A stretch of 64,000 nucleotides of DNA, taken from the NCBI GenBank assembly GCA_020638655.1, contig JACKIC010000010.1, positions 90,604-154,603 on the forward strand, in the 5' to 3' direction. Below, piece by piece: positions 16,615 to 25,165 of this stretch. The translations under genes and the position numbers were made by a program. Every line of letters starts with the position of its first letter. Position 1 is the stretch's first letter. Source of the DNA: Planctomycetota bacterium. GTDB lineage: Bacteria; Planctomycetota; UBA1135; UBA2386. Under the pieces are notes generated by a model. The model worked only from the letters and a program-made list of their open reading frames with translations, did not search any database and was not told the DNA's origin.

Positions 16615-17583
16615 TCAGGGAGTGGAGGAGTCGACGTAGGCAGCGACGGCGGCGGCCAGTTCCGGACCGGTCCAGCGGCCCGGGTGGGTGATCACGCGGT
16701 AACGCACGGTGAACCGGTCGCCGGGCTGCAGCGCCATCGGGCCGTAGCAGATCACCGCGGGCATGAAGAACGACATCTGCGGCGCGCGGATCGCGTACCA
16801 CGGCGACGGTGAGCGCACCGTGTCGGGGTGCGCGAGGATCGCCAGGCCCACCTCCTGCCCGTCGAGCACGCCGCTGTAGTCGAAGGCTGGCGCGCGGTCG
16901 CGGAAGCGGTTCTGCGCGTTCCAGGCGACGGGGCCCAGCGTGGTGTTCGCCTCGCGGCCGTCGAGCAGCGCGAGCCGCGCGCCCAGGCCCGCGTAGCCGC
17001 CGTTCGCCGCCCCGCCGGGTTCGCCCGGCAGCGGCGTGCGATCGAGCGTGCACGCGCGGCGGCACAGGAACTCGCCGTGCCAGTCGATCGCGAACGTGCC
17101 GTCCGCGGCCGGAGCGGAGACGTCGAGCACGCGGCGCTCGGCGAGCACCGCCTCACCGTCGGGTGGCGCGTAGTCGAGTTCGAGCACCAGTTGGGCCGTG
17201 CCGTCGTCGCGCAGCGCGTAGTCGGTGAGCTGCCAGGTGGTGCGGCCGACCGGGCGCCCGGTCTGTCGGTCGTTCTCCCAGTAGTTGACCTTGTCGATGT
17301 ACTTCCAGCTGAACCACAGCCCGTTGTGCCAGCGGTGGTCGCCGGGCATGTCGAGCGTCAGCACGCGGTCGCCGGGCAGGGCCAGCGGGTGGAAGCACGG
17401 CTTGTGGTGCGCGTCGCCGAAGTGGAACTGCCAGACGACCTCGGTGCCCGTGGCCGTGGCGCGCCGCAGCGCGATCGACTGGCCGGGCACCGCGTCCCAC
17501 GACAGGTCGGTGCGTGCCGGCGGCGCGGTGGCGCAGGCGGCGAGCAGGGCGATCAGGACGAGCGGAGCATGGCGAGCGGGCAT
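16615..17583 (-). CDS. DUF6807 (PmoA-annotated) lipoprotein, second copy
   Basis: 322 residues from MPARHAPLVLIALLAACATA; the lipobox LLAAC makes Cys17 the likely lipidated residue. An ATG 15 codons upstream would spoil the signal peptide and is less likely. The body has the family hallmark GDHRWHNGLWFSWKYIDKVNYW, and EFLCRRACTLDRT in the middle. It is clearly divergent from the other DUF6807 protein downstream, so this is not a recent duplication. First gene of the DUF6807 - Gfo/Idh - DUF6807 operon, ending seven bases before the oxidoreductase start. Probably anchored at a membrane facing the periplasm. Confidence 0.85.
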   Translation of the reverse strand: MPARHAPLVLIALLAACATAPPARTDLSWDAVPGQSIALRRATATGTEVVWQFHFGDAHHKPCFHPLALPGDRVLTLDMPGDHRWHNGLWFSWKYIDKVNYWENDRQTGRPVGRTTWQLTDYALRDDGTAQLVLELDYAPPDGEAVLAERRVLDVSAPAADGTFAIDWHGEFLCRRACTLDRTPLPGEPGGAANGGYAGLGARLALLDGREANTTLGPVAWNAQNRFRDRAPAFDYSGVLDGQEVGLAILAHPDTVRSPSPWYAIRAPQMSFFMPAVICYGPMALQPGDRFTVRYRVITHPGRWTGPELAAAVAAYVDSSTP

Positions 17584-17647
17584 GGCGACGGCTGCGCAGC
17601 CTACCGCGGCGGGGGGCGGTCGTCTCACCGGTTCTGGCGAACGCCGC

Positions 17648-18370
17648 TCAGGCGCTCGCCGGCACCTCGTGCACCGACAGCAGACCGAGCCGCCGCCAGC
17701 CCAGCGTGAGCAGCCACGTGCGCGCGCCGGCCACGGGGCGCTCGACGCCGGTCAGTCCGTTCACGACCAGCCGTTCCTTCCAGCCGTCGAACCACGGTGC
17801 CGACGTGAACGTGTCGATCGCCTGGGACACCTGGACCTCGCGCCCCTCGGCCGCGTGCTTCCTGCCGTTGCCGAGCACGTAGCGCAGGGCGTTGCGCACC
17901 TCGCGCGGCGACTTCAGCACGTGGTCGTGGAAGCGGTCCGCGAACACCTTGCCGCGCCGCTGCCAGTGCTTGTTGAGGCGGCGCGCGATGCGGATCAGCA
18001 GGCCCTGCACGCCGCGGGTCAGCGCCTGCCGACCCTGCGCCTCGACGACGAAGTGCAGGTGATCGTTGAGCACCGCGTAGTGCACGAGCCGCAGCCCGCC
18101 GCGCTGCCTCGCAGCCACGAACGCCTCGCGCAGCGCCACGTAGGTCGCGCGTTCGCGCAGCCGCGGCAGGCCGGCCCGCAGCTTGACCGTGACGTGCACC
18201 GGAAAGCGCGACGCCTGCGCCTGCCGCGGCCGATGCTTCACGCCGGCGCGGTCGCCGTTGGGCTTGCGACCCGCGCCGGCGCGGCGGCCGCCGTGCTGGT
18301 TGGGGAACGGCAGGGTCGCGGCGGTGGGGCGGCGGTTCTTCGGCTTGTTCGTCTTCGGAATGCTCGGCAT
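17648..18370 (-). CDS. RAYT / IS200-like tyrosine transposase (Y1_Tnp)
   Basis: 240 residues. A basic N-terminus contains the HGGRRAGAGRKP segment typical of this group. The HUH motif is His104-Leu-His106 in LNDHLHFVVE, and the probable nucleophile is Tyr164 in ALRYVLGN. GKVFADRFHDHVL between them is also typical. These single-domain REP-associated transposases cut single-stranded DNA at short palindromes. Terminal inverted repeats and a tnpB gene are absent, which fits a domesticated RAYT rather than a complete insertion sequence. It has a good sigma70-like promoter at 18389-18416 and a REP-like hairpin at 18443-18455. The residue set is complete, so it may be active. Confidence 0.85.
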   Translation of the reverse strand: MPSIPKTNKPKNRRPTAATLPFPNQHGGRRAGAGRKPNGDRAGVKHRPRQAQASRFPVHVTVKLRAGLPRLRERATYVALREAFVAARQRGGLRLVHYAVLNDHLHFVVEAQGRQALTRGVQGLLIRIARRLNKHWQRRGKVFADRFHDHVLKSPREVRNALRYVLGNGRKHAAEGREVQVSQAIDTFTSAPWFDGWKERLVVNGLTGVERPVAGARTWLLTLGWRRLGLLSVHEVPASA

Positions 18371-18388
18371 CGGTATCTTGATAGGGCA

Positions 18389-18416
18389 CTAATACAGGTT
18401 CGCGAGCACGAGTCAA
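18389..18416 (-). promoter_or_regulatory. Sigma70-like promoter of the RAYT gene
   Basis: Reading on the minus strand, TTGACT (18416-18411) is followed by a 16-base spacer and TATTAG (18394-18389). The start codon is at 18370, leaving a leader of roughly 12 bases. The segment is clearly more AT-rich than the surroundings. This is one of the few places in the window where a consensus-like promoter can be read by eye. Confidence 0.6.
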
Positions 18417-18442
18417 GGAGTCGTCGTGCACTGCCTGTCGTG

Positions 18443-18455
18443 GGGGTCTGATCCC
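18443..18455. repeat. REP-like short palindrome upstream of the RAYT gene
   Basis: GGGGTC T GATCCC: six-base arms, one of them with a G-T wobble, around a single T. Short hairpins with a GGGTC-type stem are found near Y1_Tnp/RAYT genes and are their likely substrates. Only one copy was noticed in this window, so the link is inferred from position. Confidence 0.4.
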
Positions 18456-18481
18456 GACCGACCGCAGCAGGGAACTCGTCC

Positions 18482-20149
18482 TCAGAACAGGAACGGGTCG
18501 GGCGGCGGGGTACTGCGCACTACCTCGACCACGGCGTCGACTCGAGTCGTCCCGTCGAGGCCCACGTCGAACCACGGGCCGCGCCAGGTGACGACATCGA
18601 TCGAGCACGCCACCAGTCGCGCACGGCCGGGTGGTGCATCGGTGATGCGGAACCGGCCGGTCGCGTTGGTCCAGCCCGAGGCCGACAGGAGCTGTCGATC
18701 GTCGCCCTCGTATTCGAGTTCGACCATCTGCCAGGCGAGTGGGTGGCGCTCGAGGTCATGCACGGTGCCCGTGACGGTGGCTCTCCGGGGGGCGCGCAGC
18801 GGCGGCAGGTCCGTCACTTCGCCGGTGCGCAGTGCGATGTCTTCACTGCGCATGCCGACGGACTCGACGAACACGGGCACGTCGAGCGCCGGCGACAAGC
18901 CCGACACCTCGAAGCGGCCGTCGCGGTCGGTGTGGACCTCCGCCAGGACCGAGTGGAACGGTGTGCCGTCGTGAAGCAGCGTGGTGCCCTTGACGAACAC
19001 CCTTGCGTCGACCCGGGGCATGCCGCTTGCGTCGAGACACTGGCCGCGTGCACCTGCACTGCGGACGGCGTGCCAGGTCACCGACAGAGGCGGGGGAAGG
19101 GTTACGCGCGGTTTCGTTCGCCAGGTCGCGGTCACAAAACTGTCGTCGGGTGGCGCGATCAGCACGTGACCGCAATCGCGCAGTTCCAACCAGTGGCAGT
19201 GCTCGTTCCAGGGCGTGACGGTCGCCTCGAAGCAGCCGCGGTTGTCGGTCTGCGTCACGGGGCTGCCGTGGGCAAGCGTCGCGCCGACCAGCGGCGAGCC
19301 GTCGTCGCGCAGCACCTGCCCGCGGATCGTGACGGACGGCGCCGGACGGAACGCGAACTCCAACTCGAGCACGCCGCTGTCCTCGCGCGGCGGGCACTCG
19401 AATGCGTCGTCGGTGCGCATTCCCGGTACGTGCGCCGTGCAGGAGGCGAAGCTCCAGGCATTGGGCAATCCTTGCACGAGGATCACCCCGTCGGCATCGG
19501 GCCGCTGCGAGTAGACGGTGTCGGGCAGGCGATGACCGCAGCGGAACCAATAGTACGCGTGCTGGAGCTGCTCGGCCGTCGCGCCGCGCAACACGAGGCG
19601 CAGCGTGCGTTGGCGCTCGCGGGCCAGCTTCATCGTGACTCCGCGGCGCCCATCATGGACATGCTCGACGAAGCCGAGCTGACGGTCGTCTCGGTACCCG
19701 ATGACCTCGAGGAGTCCCAGCGGCACCGCCTCGAAGCAGAACCGGCCGTCTCGAGCGGATCGTGCCATTGCGGCGTCGAACCAGCGGTCGGCGCGTCGCG
19801 CGGTGAGGTCGACGTTCGCGAGCGGTTGGCCGTCGTCATCGAACACCCTGCCGTGCAACGGGCCGCCTGGTGGTAGCGCAATGCAAGGAGAGAGACGCTG
19901 CGGCGACGCCCATGCCGAAGCGCTCGCGCATCCTGGAGCCGTCGCACTCAGGTGGGCGTGTTCATGACGAAGCTCGAGCGTGAAGATGCCGTGGTGGTTC
20001 GTGACGGCGTTGGCGAGCATGACCTGGGGCTCACCGCCGGCGTGGGCATGGCGTCGCCCATGGTTGGGACTCTCGGGCGTGCATCGCACTGTCGCGTTGG
20101 CGATCGGCTTGCCGTCGAGGTCGGTGACGATGCCGGCGACCTGGTGCAT
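18482..20149 (-). CDS. Carboxypeptidase-regulatory-like repeat protein without signal peptide
   Basis: 555 residues. At least four beta-sandwich repeats of the CarboxypepD_reg type are visible: GIVTDLDGKPIANATV at the start, GRVFDDDGQPLANVDL near 100, GQVLRDDGSPLVGATL near 275, and a later module around TDRDGRFEVSGL and ATGRFRITDAPPG. Such domains usually occur in exported or surface proteins. Here a TAG lies four codons upstream of the ATG, and the first beta-strand begins at residue 3, so no signal peptide can exist. It is either cytoplasmic or has lost its 5' end. No Shine-Dalgarno is seen. Divergent from the enolase-superfamily gene at 20255. Confidence 0.78.
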   Translation of the reverse strand: MHQVAGIVTDLDGKPIANATVRCTPESPNHGRRHAHAGGEPQVMLANAVTNHHGIFTLELRHEHAHLSATAPGCASASAWASPQRLSPCIALPPGGPLHGRVFDDDGQPLANVDLTARRADRWFDAAMARSARDGRFCFEAVPLGLLEVIGYRDDRQLGFVEHVHDGRRGVTMKLARERQRTLRLVLRGATAEQLQHAYYWFRCGHRLPDTVYSQRPDADGVILVQGLPNAWSFASCTAHVPGMRTDDAFECPPREDSGVLELEFAFRPAPSVTIRGQVLRDDGSPLVGATLAHGSPVTQTDNRGCFEATVTPWNEHCHWLELRDCGHVLIAPPDDSFVTATWRTKPRVTLPPPLSVTWHAVRSAGARGQCLDASGMPRVDARVFVKGTTLLHDGTPFHSVLAEVHTDRDGRFEVSGLSPALDVPVFVESVGMRSEDIALRTGEVTDLPPLRAPRRATVTGTVHDLERHPLAWQMVELEYEGDDRQLLSASGWTNATGRFRITDAPPGRARLVACSIDVVTWRGPWFDVGLDGTTRVDAVVEVVRSTPPPDPFLF

Positions 20150-20254
20150 GACTGCAATCTAGCGGGTGCCGCAGCTGGCGTGACGCCGCGAACTCGGAGG
20201 CCCCGCCCGAACAACGGGCTGGACGAACCGCCACTCCGCCGCACAATCCGCCGC

Positions 20255-21667
20255 ATGCCGTTGCCGCTGTCCCTGACCGAGGTCGCCTTCGCGCGCACGC
20301 CGTGCCGCACCCGCCTGCCGTTCCGCTTCGGCGCGGTGACGGTGACCTCGGCCGACCTGCTGACGTGCCGCGTGCGCTGCGCTGCCGGGGCAGACACGGC
20401 GAGCGGATACGCGGCCGACCTGCTGGTGCCGCGCTGGTTCCGCAAGGATACGGACGCGACGCCGCAGCAGGACGCCGACGAACTGCTGCAGTGCGCGCGG
20501 TCCGCGGCCGAAACGTTCGCGGCGCGGCTGCGGGCGCCGGACGCGCTGTTTGCGGCGTGGCGCGACGTGTTCGCGTCGTGCACCGGCGACGCCCCGGACG
20601 CGCCCGATCGGCTCGCGCGCGGTTTCGGGGTGGCGCTGGTCGAACGCGCGCTGCTCGACGCGGCCAGTCGCCTCGCGTGCCTGCCGTTCGCGACCGCGCT
20701 GCGCGAGGACGTGTTCGGCTTCCGACCCGGCGAGGTGCACGGTGAGCTGGCCGGCTGGGACTGGCGCGCGGCGTTGCCGACGCCGTCGCCGCGGCTGCTG
20801 GTGCGGCACACGGTCGGCATGCTCGACGTGCTGCGCACCGGGGATCTCGCGCCGGGGCAGCGCCTCGACGACGGGCTGCCGCAGACGCTCGAACAGGACC
20901 TCGCCGTCTACGGCCACCGCTGGCTAAAGGTCAAGATCGGCGCCGGGCCCGAACGCGACCGCGCGCGGTTGCTCGACCTCGCCGCGTTCCTCGGCGAGCG
21001 CGACCTCGCGCCGGGCATCACGCTCGACGGCAACGAGCAGTATCCGGACACCGCGCAGCTCGCCGAACTGCTCGAAGCGGTGGCCGCCGAGCCGCGCGGC
21101 CGCGAACTGCTGGCCAGGGTCGCGTGGATCGAACAGCCGCTGGCGCGCGCGTTCACGTTCGACCGGGTCCGCCACGCCGACGTCGCGCGCGTCACGAAGT
21201 TCGCGCCGCTGATCCTCGACGAGGCCGACTCGGGCCCCGACAGCTTCCGCCGCGCGCTCGACCTCGGCTACCGCGGCGTCTCGGTCAAGAACTGCAAGGG
21301 TGTGTTCCGCGCGCTCGCCAACTTCGGGCTGTGTCGCGCGGCGCCGGGGCGATTCCAGTCGAGCGAGGACCTGACCAACATCGGCGTGCTGCCGCTGCAG
21401 CAGGACCTCGTGACCGCGGCGGTGCTCGGGCTGCCGCACAGCGAACGCAACGGGCACCACTACTTCCGCGGTCTCGATCACCTCGGTCCCGACGCGGCCG
21501 CGGCGGCGGCGCGCGACCATGCGGACCTCTACGGGCCGATCGCGGGCGGCGACTTCGGGCTGCGCATCACCGGCGGTGAGGTGTCCTTCGCCAGCGCGCT
21601 GTCGGCGGTCGGCTACGGGCACGCCGGCGGCGAGATCGCCGCGGCCTGGAGCCCGGTCGCCGGCTGA
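20255..21667 (+). CDS. Cytoplasmic enolase-superfamily (mandelate racemase-like) enzyme
   Basis: 470 residues from MPLPLSLTEV. The N-terminal capping domain is about 1-180. The barrel shows the KxK motif (WLKVKIG), metal ligands Asp in LDGNEQY, Glu in WIEQPL and Asp in LILDEAD, and a second catalytic Lys in VSVKNCKG. Thus both general bases of the MR/MLE mechanism are present. It is longer than typical members (about 360-400) because of an insertion around 70-120. No signal peptide is present, unlike the other superfamily member at 10546. The substrate is unknown; the adjacent genes do not point to a pathway. Confidence 0.85.
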   Translation: MPLPLSLTEVAFARTPCRTRLPFRFGAVTVTSADLLTCRVRCAAGADTASGYAADLLVPRWFRKDTDATPQQDADELLQCARSAAETFAARLRAPDALFAAWRDVFASCTGDAPDAPDRLARGFGVALVERALLDAASRLACLPFATALREDVFGFRPGEVHGELAGWDWRAALPTPSPRLLVRHTVGMLDVLRTGDLAPGQRLDDGLPQTLEQDLAVYGHRWLKVKIGAGPERDRARLLDLAAFLGERDLAPGITLDGNEQYPDTAQLAELLEAVAAEPRGRELLARVAWIEQPLARAFTFDRVRHADVARVTKFAPLILDEADSGPDSFRRALDLGYRGVSVKNCKGVFRALANFGLCRAAPGRFQSSEDLTNIGVLPLQQDLVTAAVLGLPHSERNGHHYFRGLDHLGPDAAAAAARDHADLYGPIAGGDFGLRITGGEVSFASALSAVGYGHAGGEIAAAWSPVAG

Positions 21668-21680
21668 GCCCGACTACCGC

Positions 21681-24152
21681 CTACAGCAGCACGCGCTCGT
21701 AGACCATGTTGGTGAAGCCAGGCGGCACGTGCGGCCCGAGCACGATCGCCTGGGTGCACAACTCGAGCCCGACGAACGCAGGGCTCGCCGGGATGTTCGC
21801 CGACCACGTCACCGACCCCGTCGGTGCCGGCAGCACCGCGACCAGCGACGCGGTCGCCGCGGACAGCTGCAGCTTGCCGGCGAGGCCCGGAACCGAGACC
21901 GACGGCCCCGAGCCGAACGAGAAGCACGGCAGGAACACGGTGTTCGGTCCCGGCACCTCGGGCGCGACCCGCAGGCTCACGCGCAGCTGGCCACCGGGCT
22001 GCACGGGCTGCAGGCTCGCGGCGTCGCGCAGGCGGTTGGGCGCGCGGCGCCACTGGCCGCTTTCGACGTAGACGAGGTCCACGTCGCCGTCGTCGTCGAA
22101 GTCGAAGAAGTTGTTCTGGTAGGCGCCGAGCACGCTCATCCGCCCCGACGCGTCGGTGAACACGCCCGTGCCGTCGTTGCGGAACAAGGTCTCCGTCAAA
22201 CCGCGGCTGAGCAGGTCGAGGTCGCCGTCGCCGTCCATGTCGAACAGCTGCATGCCGCCTTGCGCCAGGGAGGTGGGGAACGCGCCGCCGACCCGGGTGA
22301 AGGCGCCGGTGCCGTTGTTGCGGAACAGCGCGCGTCGGCTGACCGAAGACACGGTTTCGCGCACGATCAGGTCGAGGTCGCCATCGCCGTCGACGTCGCC
22401 AGCGAGCATCTCCTGCGCGAAGCCGCCGCCCGCCAAGGGGATCGACCCGCCGGGGGTGAACCCGCCGAGGCCGTCGCCGAGGTAGATGGGCATGGGGCCG
22501 GAGGTGGTGCCGCACGCGAGGTCGACGTGGCCGTCGCCGTCGAGGTCGGCGACCAGCAGGCCGTTGCCGCTGCCGGGTGGCACGCTGGACACCAGGCCGG
22601 CGTCGACGAAGCCCGCGGCGCCCTGGTTCTCGATCCAGCCGACTCGGCCCTGCCCCGCGGCCGCGAGCATGTCCACGTCGCCGTCGCCGTCGAGGTCGAC
22701 GAAGTTCAGCGCGTTCGTGTCGTACGAAACGACGAGGTCCTGCGCGAACGTGAAGTGGCCCGCGCCGTCGTTGGTGAAGCGCTGCATCGGCGTCGCGGGC
22801 GGCTGCGGCGCGTACGACAACGTGAGCAGCAGGTCGAGGTCGCCGTCGCCGTCGAGATCGGTGAGCCAGGCGCGCTGGTACGTGGTCCGAGCGTCGCCGA
22901 TCGGCTCGTCGATCCACATGCCGTTCTGATCGCGGCGCAGGACCTGCGGCGGGTTGGGGATCACGAGGTCGTCGCGGCCGTCCGCGTCGACGTCGCCGAC
23001 CGCGGCGAGGTTGCCGTAGTTGTTCGCGCGCGCGGGCAGCGCGCCGAACTGCGTCGCCGGGTCGAGGAACGGCTGCGGCGCGGCGCCGTGCAACACCGTG
23101 ACCGCGCTGTCCGACCACGCCGCGACCACGTCGATCGTGCCGTCCCCGCTGATGTCGCCCACGGTCAGCGCCAACGCGGTCACGTTGCCGGCCGGGTACA
23201 TCGCCGGCCTGAGGTCGAACGCGCGGTTGCCGACGTTGTGGAGCCAGTCGATGCCGGCTGCGGTGGGCAGCACCAGGTCGGGCAGGCCGTCGACGTCGAG
23301 GTCGGCGACGCGCGCGCCGTTGTAGGGGAGCAGCGCCGGTCCGTTCGACGGCGCGTGCTGCCAGCCGGCCGGGTCGTTCCAGAGCATGTCGAGCGAGGGG
23401 CTCTCGAAGGCGAGGTCGACGCGGCCGTCGAGGTCGAAATCGCCGGCGACGATGCCGGTGCTCGGCGACGTGAACGTGGGCAGGGGATTGCCGAGGTTGG
23501 TGAACACGCCGCCGGTGTTGTCGAGCAGCACGAGGCCCGTGGCGGTCGCGGCCGCGAGGTCGAGGTCGCCGTCGCCGTCGCGGTCGAACAGCACCGGGTA
23601 CACATCGTGGTTGCCCACGAGCGAGCCGGGCACGGCGGTGAGCACGCCCGCGCCGTTGTTGTGCAGCAACTGCATGCCGCCCGCAGTGCCGAGGATCGCG
23701 TCGGGGGCGCCGTCGCCGTCGATGTCGCCGACCGCGATCCCCTTGGTGTCACCCGACAGGGTGCCGGCGATCTGGCCGGTCCACGTGAAGGTCGCGCCGT
23801 CGTTGCGCAAGACGCCCGCGGGCACGCCCACGGCGAGCGCCACGGCCGAGCCGACCAGCAGGTCCAGGTCGCCGTCGCGGTCGAAGTCGGCCCAGACGGC
23901 GTCGCCGATGACGGTGGGGAACAGCAGCGTGCTCGTCCACGTGTGCGGGCCGGTGCGCCGCGCGAACGAGAACCCCGTCCACGGGTCGTTGAGCGCGGCG
24001 TCCAGGTCGCCGTCGCCGTCGACGTCCGCGAGCGCGATCAGGTCGTAGCGAGCGGGCGGCAGGTAATTCGCGCTCGCGTGTCCGTCCGAGGGGGCGAACT
24101 GCTGGGCGACGGAAAGGGACGCGAGAAGAACGGTCGGGGCTGTGCGCAGCAT
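21681..24152 (-). CDS. Secreted FG-GAP / VCBS repeat protein with 14 calcium-loop repeats
   Basis: 823 residues. The start is supported by an AAGGAGG ribosome site six bases upstream. A short signal peptide (MLRTAPTVLLASLSVAQQ) is followed by fourteen repeats carrying DxDxDGxxD calcium loops (for example DVDGDGDLD, DLDGDGHVD, DFDDDGDVD), which fold as integrin-like beta-propellers. The last 110 residues are a separate beta-rich domain ending in an IPASPAFVGLELCTQAIVL segment. That segment resembles the C-terminal module of other secreted proteins at 57-64 kb. Likely a surface or secreted adhesion/binding protein. Confidence 0.9.
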   Translation of the reverse strand: MLRTAPTVLLASLSVAQQFAPSDGHASANYLPPARYDLIALADVDGDGDLDAALNDPWTGFSFARRTGPHTWTSTLLFPTVIGDAVWADFDRDGDLDLLVGSAVALAVGVPAGVLRNDGATFTWTGQIAGTLSGDTKGIAVGDIDGDGAPDAILGTAGGMQLLHNNGAGVLTAVPGSLVGNHDVYPVLFDRDGDGDLDLAAATATGLVLLDNTGGVFTNLGNPLPTFTSPSTGIVAGDFDLDGRVDLAFESPSLDMLWNDPAGWQHAPSNGPALLPYNGARVADLDVDGLPDLVLPTAAGIDWLHNVGNRAFDLRPAMYPAGNVTALALTVGDISGDGTIDVVAAWSDSAVTVLHGAAPQPFLDPATQFGALPARANNYGNLAAVGDVDADGRDDLVIPNPPQVLRRDQNGMWIDEPIGDARTTYQRAWLTDLDGDGDLDLLLTLSYAPQPPATPMQRFTNDGAGHFTFAQDLVVSYDTNALNFVDLDGDGDVDMLAAAGQGRVGWIENQGAAGFVDAGLVSSVPPGSGNGLLVADLDGDGHVDLACGTTSGPMPIYLGDGLGGFTPGGSIPLAGGGFAQEMLAGDVDGDGDLDLIVRETVSSVSRRALFRNNGTGAFTRVGGAFPTSLAQGGMQLFDMDGDGDLDLLSRGLTETLFRNDGTGVFTDASGRMSVLGAYQNNFFDFDDDGDVDLVYVESGQWRRAPNRLRDAASLQPVQPGGQLRVSLRVAPEVPGPNTVFLPCFSFGSGPSVSVPGLAGKLQLSAATASLVAVLPAPTGSVTWSANIPASPAFVGLELCTQAIVLGPHVPPGFTNMVYERVLL

Positions 24153-24360
24153 TCTGGCCTCCTTCGGGTTGCGAGAGTCTGAGGCCGCTGGCCGGGGCCG
24201 TCAACCGGGTGCGGCCGCGCCGCGGTGTCGCGCGAGGCGGGGCCATCTTCCCGGGTGATTCTCTTCGCCCGAGCCATGACAGCGCCCTCGGCATGTCCAC
24301 AATGGGCGCCCGGCGCGGCTGCGTGGTGTGGTCGCGTCTCGGACCCCAACGGAGACCGTC

Positions 24361-25131
24361 ATGCTGATCAAGTCGTTCGTCCTCGGCGCCGCCCTCGTCT
24401 CGACCCCGCTGTGCTTCCTCGACGTGCAGGGCCCCGGCCGGGCCGGTTCGTCCCCGGCCGCCGCGGGCCGGCAGGATCCGCATGCCGGCAGCCTGCAGCG
24501 CACCGAACAGCAGCTGCAGGCCGCGCGCAACGAACTCGAGGCCGCGCGCCGCGACCTCGCCGATCTGCGGCGCCAGATCGACGAACTGCTCGATATCGCC
24601 GACCAGGGCCTGATCGCCGAGCCGCGCCGCCGCGGCAACCAGTCGTGCTCGCCGACGCGCAACCGCGCGCTGCTGTCGCACTACCAGTGGCTGGAGCGCA
24701 ACCACCACGACCAGCGCGCCGAGAAGGCGCTCGCCGCGGTCGTCGAGCAGGCCGGCAACGACGCGGGTCGCATGGCCCAGATGGCGCGCGAGCTGATGAC
24801 GCAGAAGGAGACCGCCGGGCAGTTCGACCGCGTCGCGCTGGCGCTCGCGCAGCAGATCGAGAAGGGCAACTCGCGGCACCGCGACGCGCGGCTGCTCGAC
24901 ACCATGGCGCTGGCCAACTTCCTCAACGGCGGCGTCGAGCACGCGATCGAGCTGCAGCAGTTGGCGATCGCGAACGGCGGCAACAACGACGACTTCCGCA
25001 CGCGGTTGCGCACCTACGAGGCGGCCCGCACGGCGCTGGTCGCGGCGAAGGACGCGCCGGTGACGGCGCCGGCCGCGAGCGGCGAGGCGGCGTTGCCGGC
25101 GGCGATCGCGTCGGCCAACGACGACGAGTAG
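24361..25131 (+). CDS. Exported coiled-coil protein of unknown function
   Basis: 256 residues from MLIKSFVLGAALVSTP, with GGAG eight bases upstream. The N-terminus is a signal peptide or single anchor. A coiled coil spans about 35-78 (TEQQLQAARNELEAARRDL and similar), as in YbgF-like proteins. The region 90-220 is helical with TPR-like spacing (HYQWLERNHHDQRAEKALAAV; NFLNGGVEHAIELQQLAIANG). The tail is Ala-rich. It may act as a periplasmic scaffold. It is divergent from the FG-GAP gene and lies 34 bases upstream of the acyltransferase gene on the same strand, so the two may be co-transcribed. Confidence 0.75.
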   Translation: MLIKSFVLGAALVSTPLCFLDVQGPGRAGSSPAAAGRQDPHAGSLQRTEQQLQAARNELEAARRDLADLRRQIDELLDIADQGLIAEPRRRGNQSCSPTRNRALLSHYQWLERNHHDQRAEKALAAVVEQAGNDAGRMAQMARELMTQKETAGQFDRVALALAQQIEKGNSRHRDARLLDTMALANFLNGGVEHAIELQQLAIANGGNNDDFRTRLRTYEAARTALVAAKDAPVTAPAASGEAALPAAIASANDDE

Positions 25132-25165
25132 ACGCCCGCCTGGCGCGCGCTAGGCTGCGGCCTCG

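Noticed and set aside
14311..17583. Particulate methane monooxygenase subunits (PmoA)
   Set aside because: The name is a database label for DUF6807. These are soluble exported beta-rich proteins without the membrane helices of PmoA.
17648..18370. Complete insertion sequence of the IS200/IS605 family
   Set aside because: No left or right end hairpins and no tnpB; only the RAYT-type transposase gene and one short palindrome are visible.
21519..24182. An 887-codon plus-strand frame across the FG-GAP gene
   Set aside because: Shadow of the repeat-rich FG-GAP gene, which has a signal peptide, fourteen calcium loops and a perfect ribosome site.
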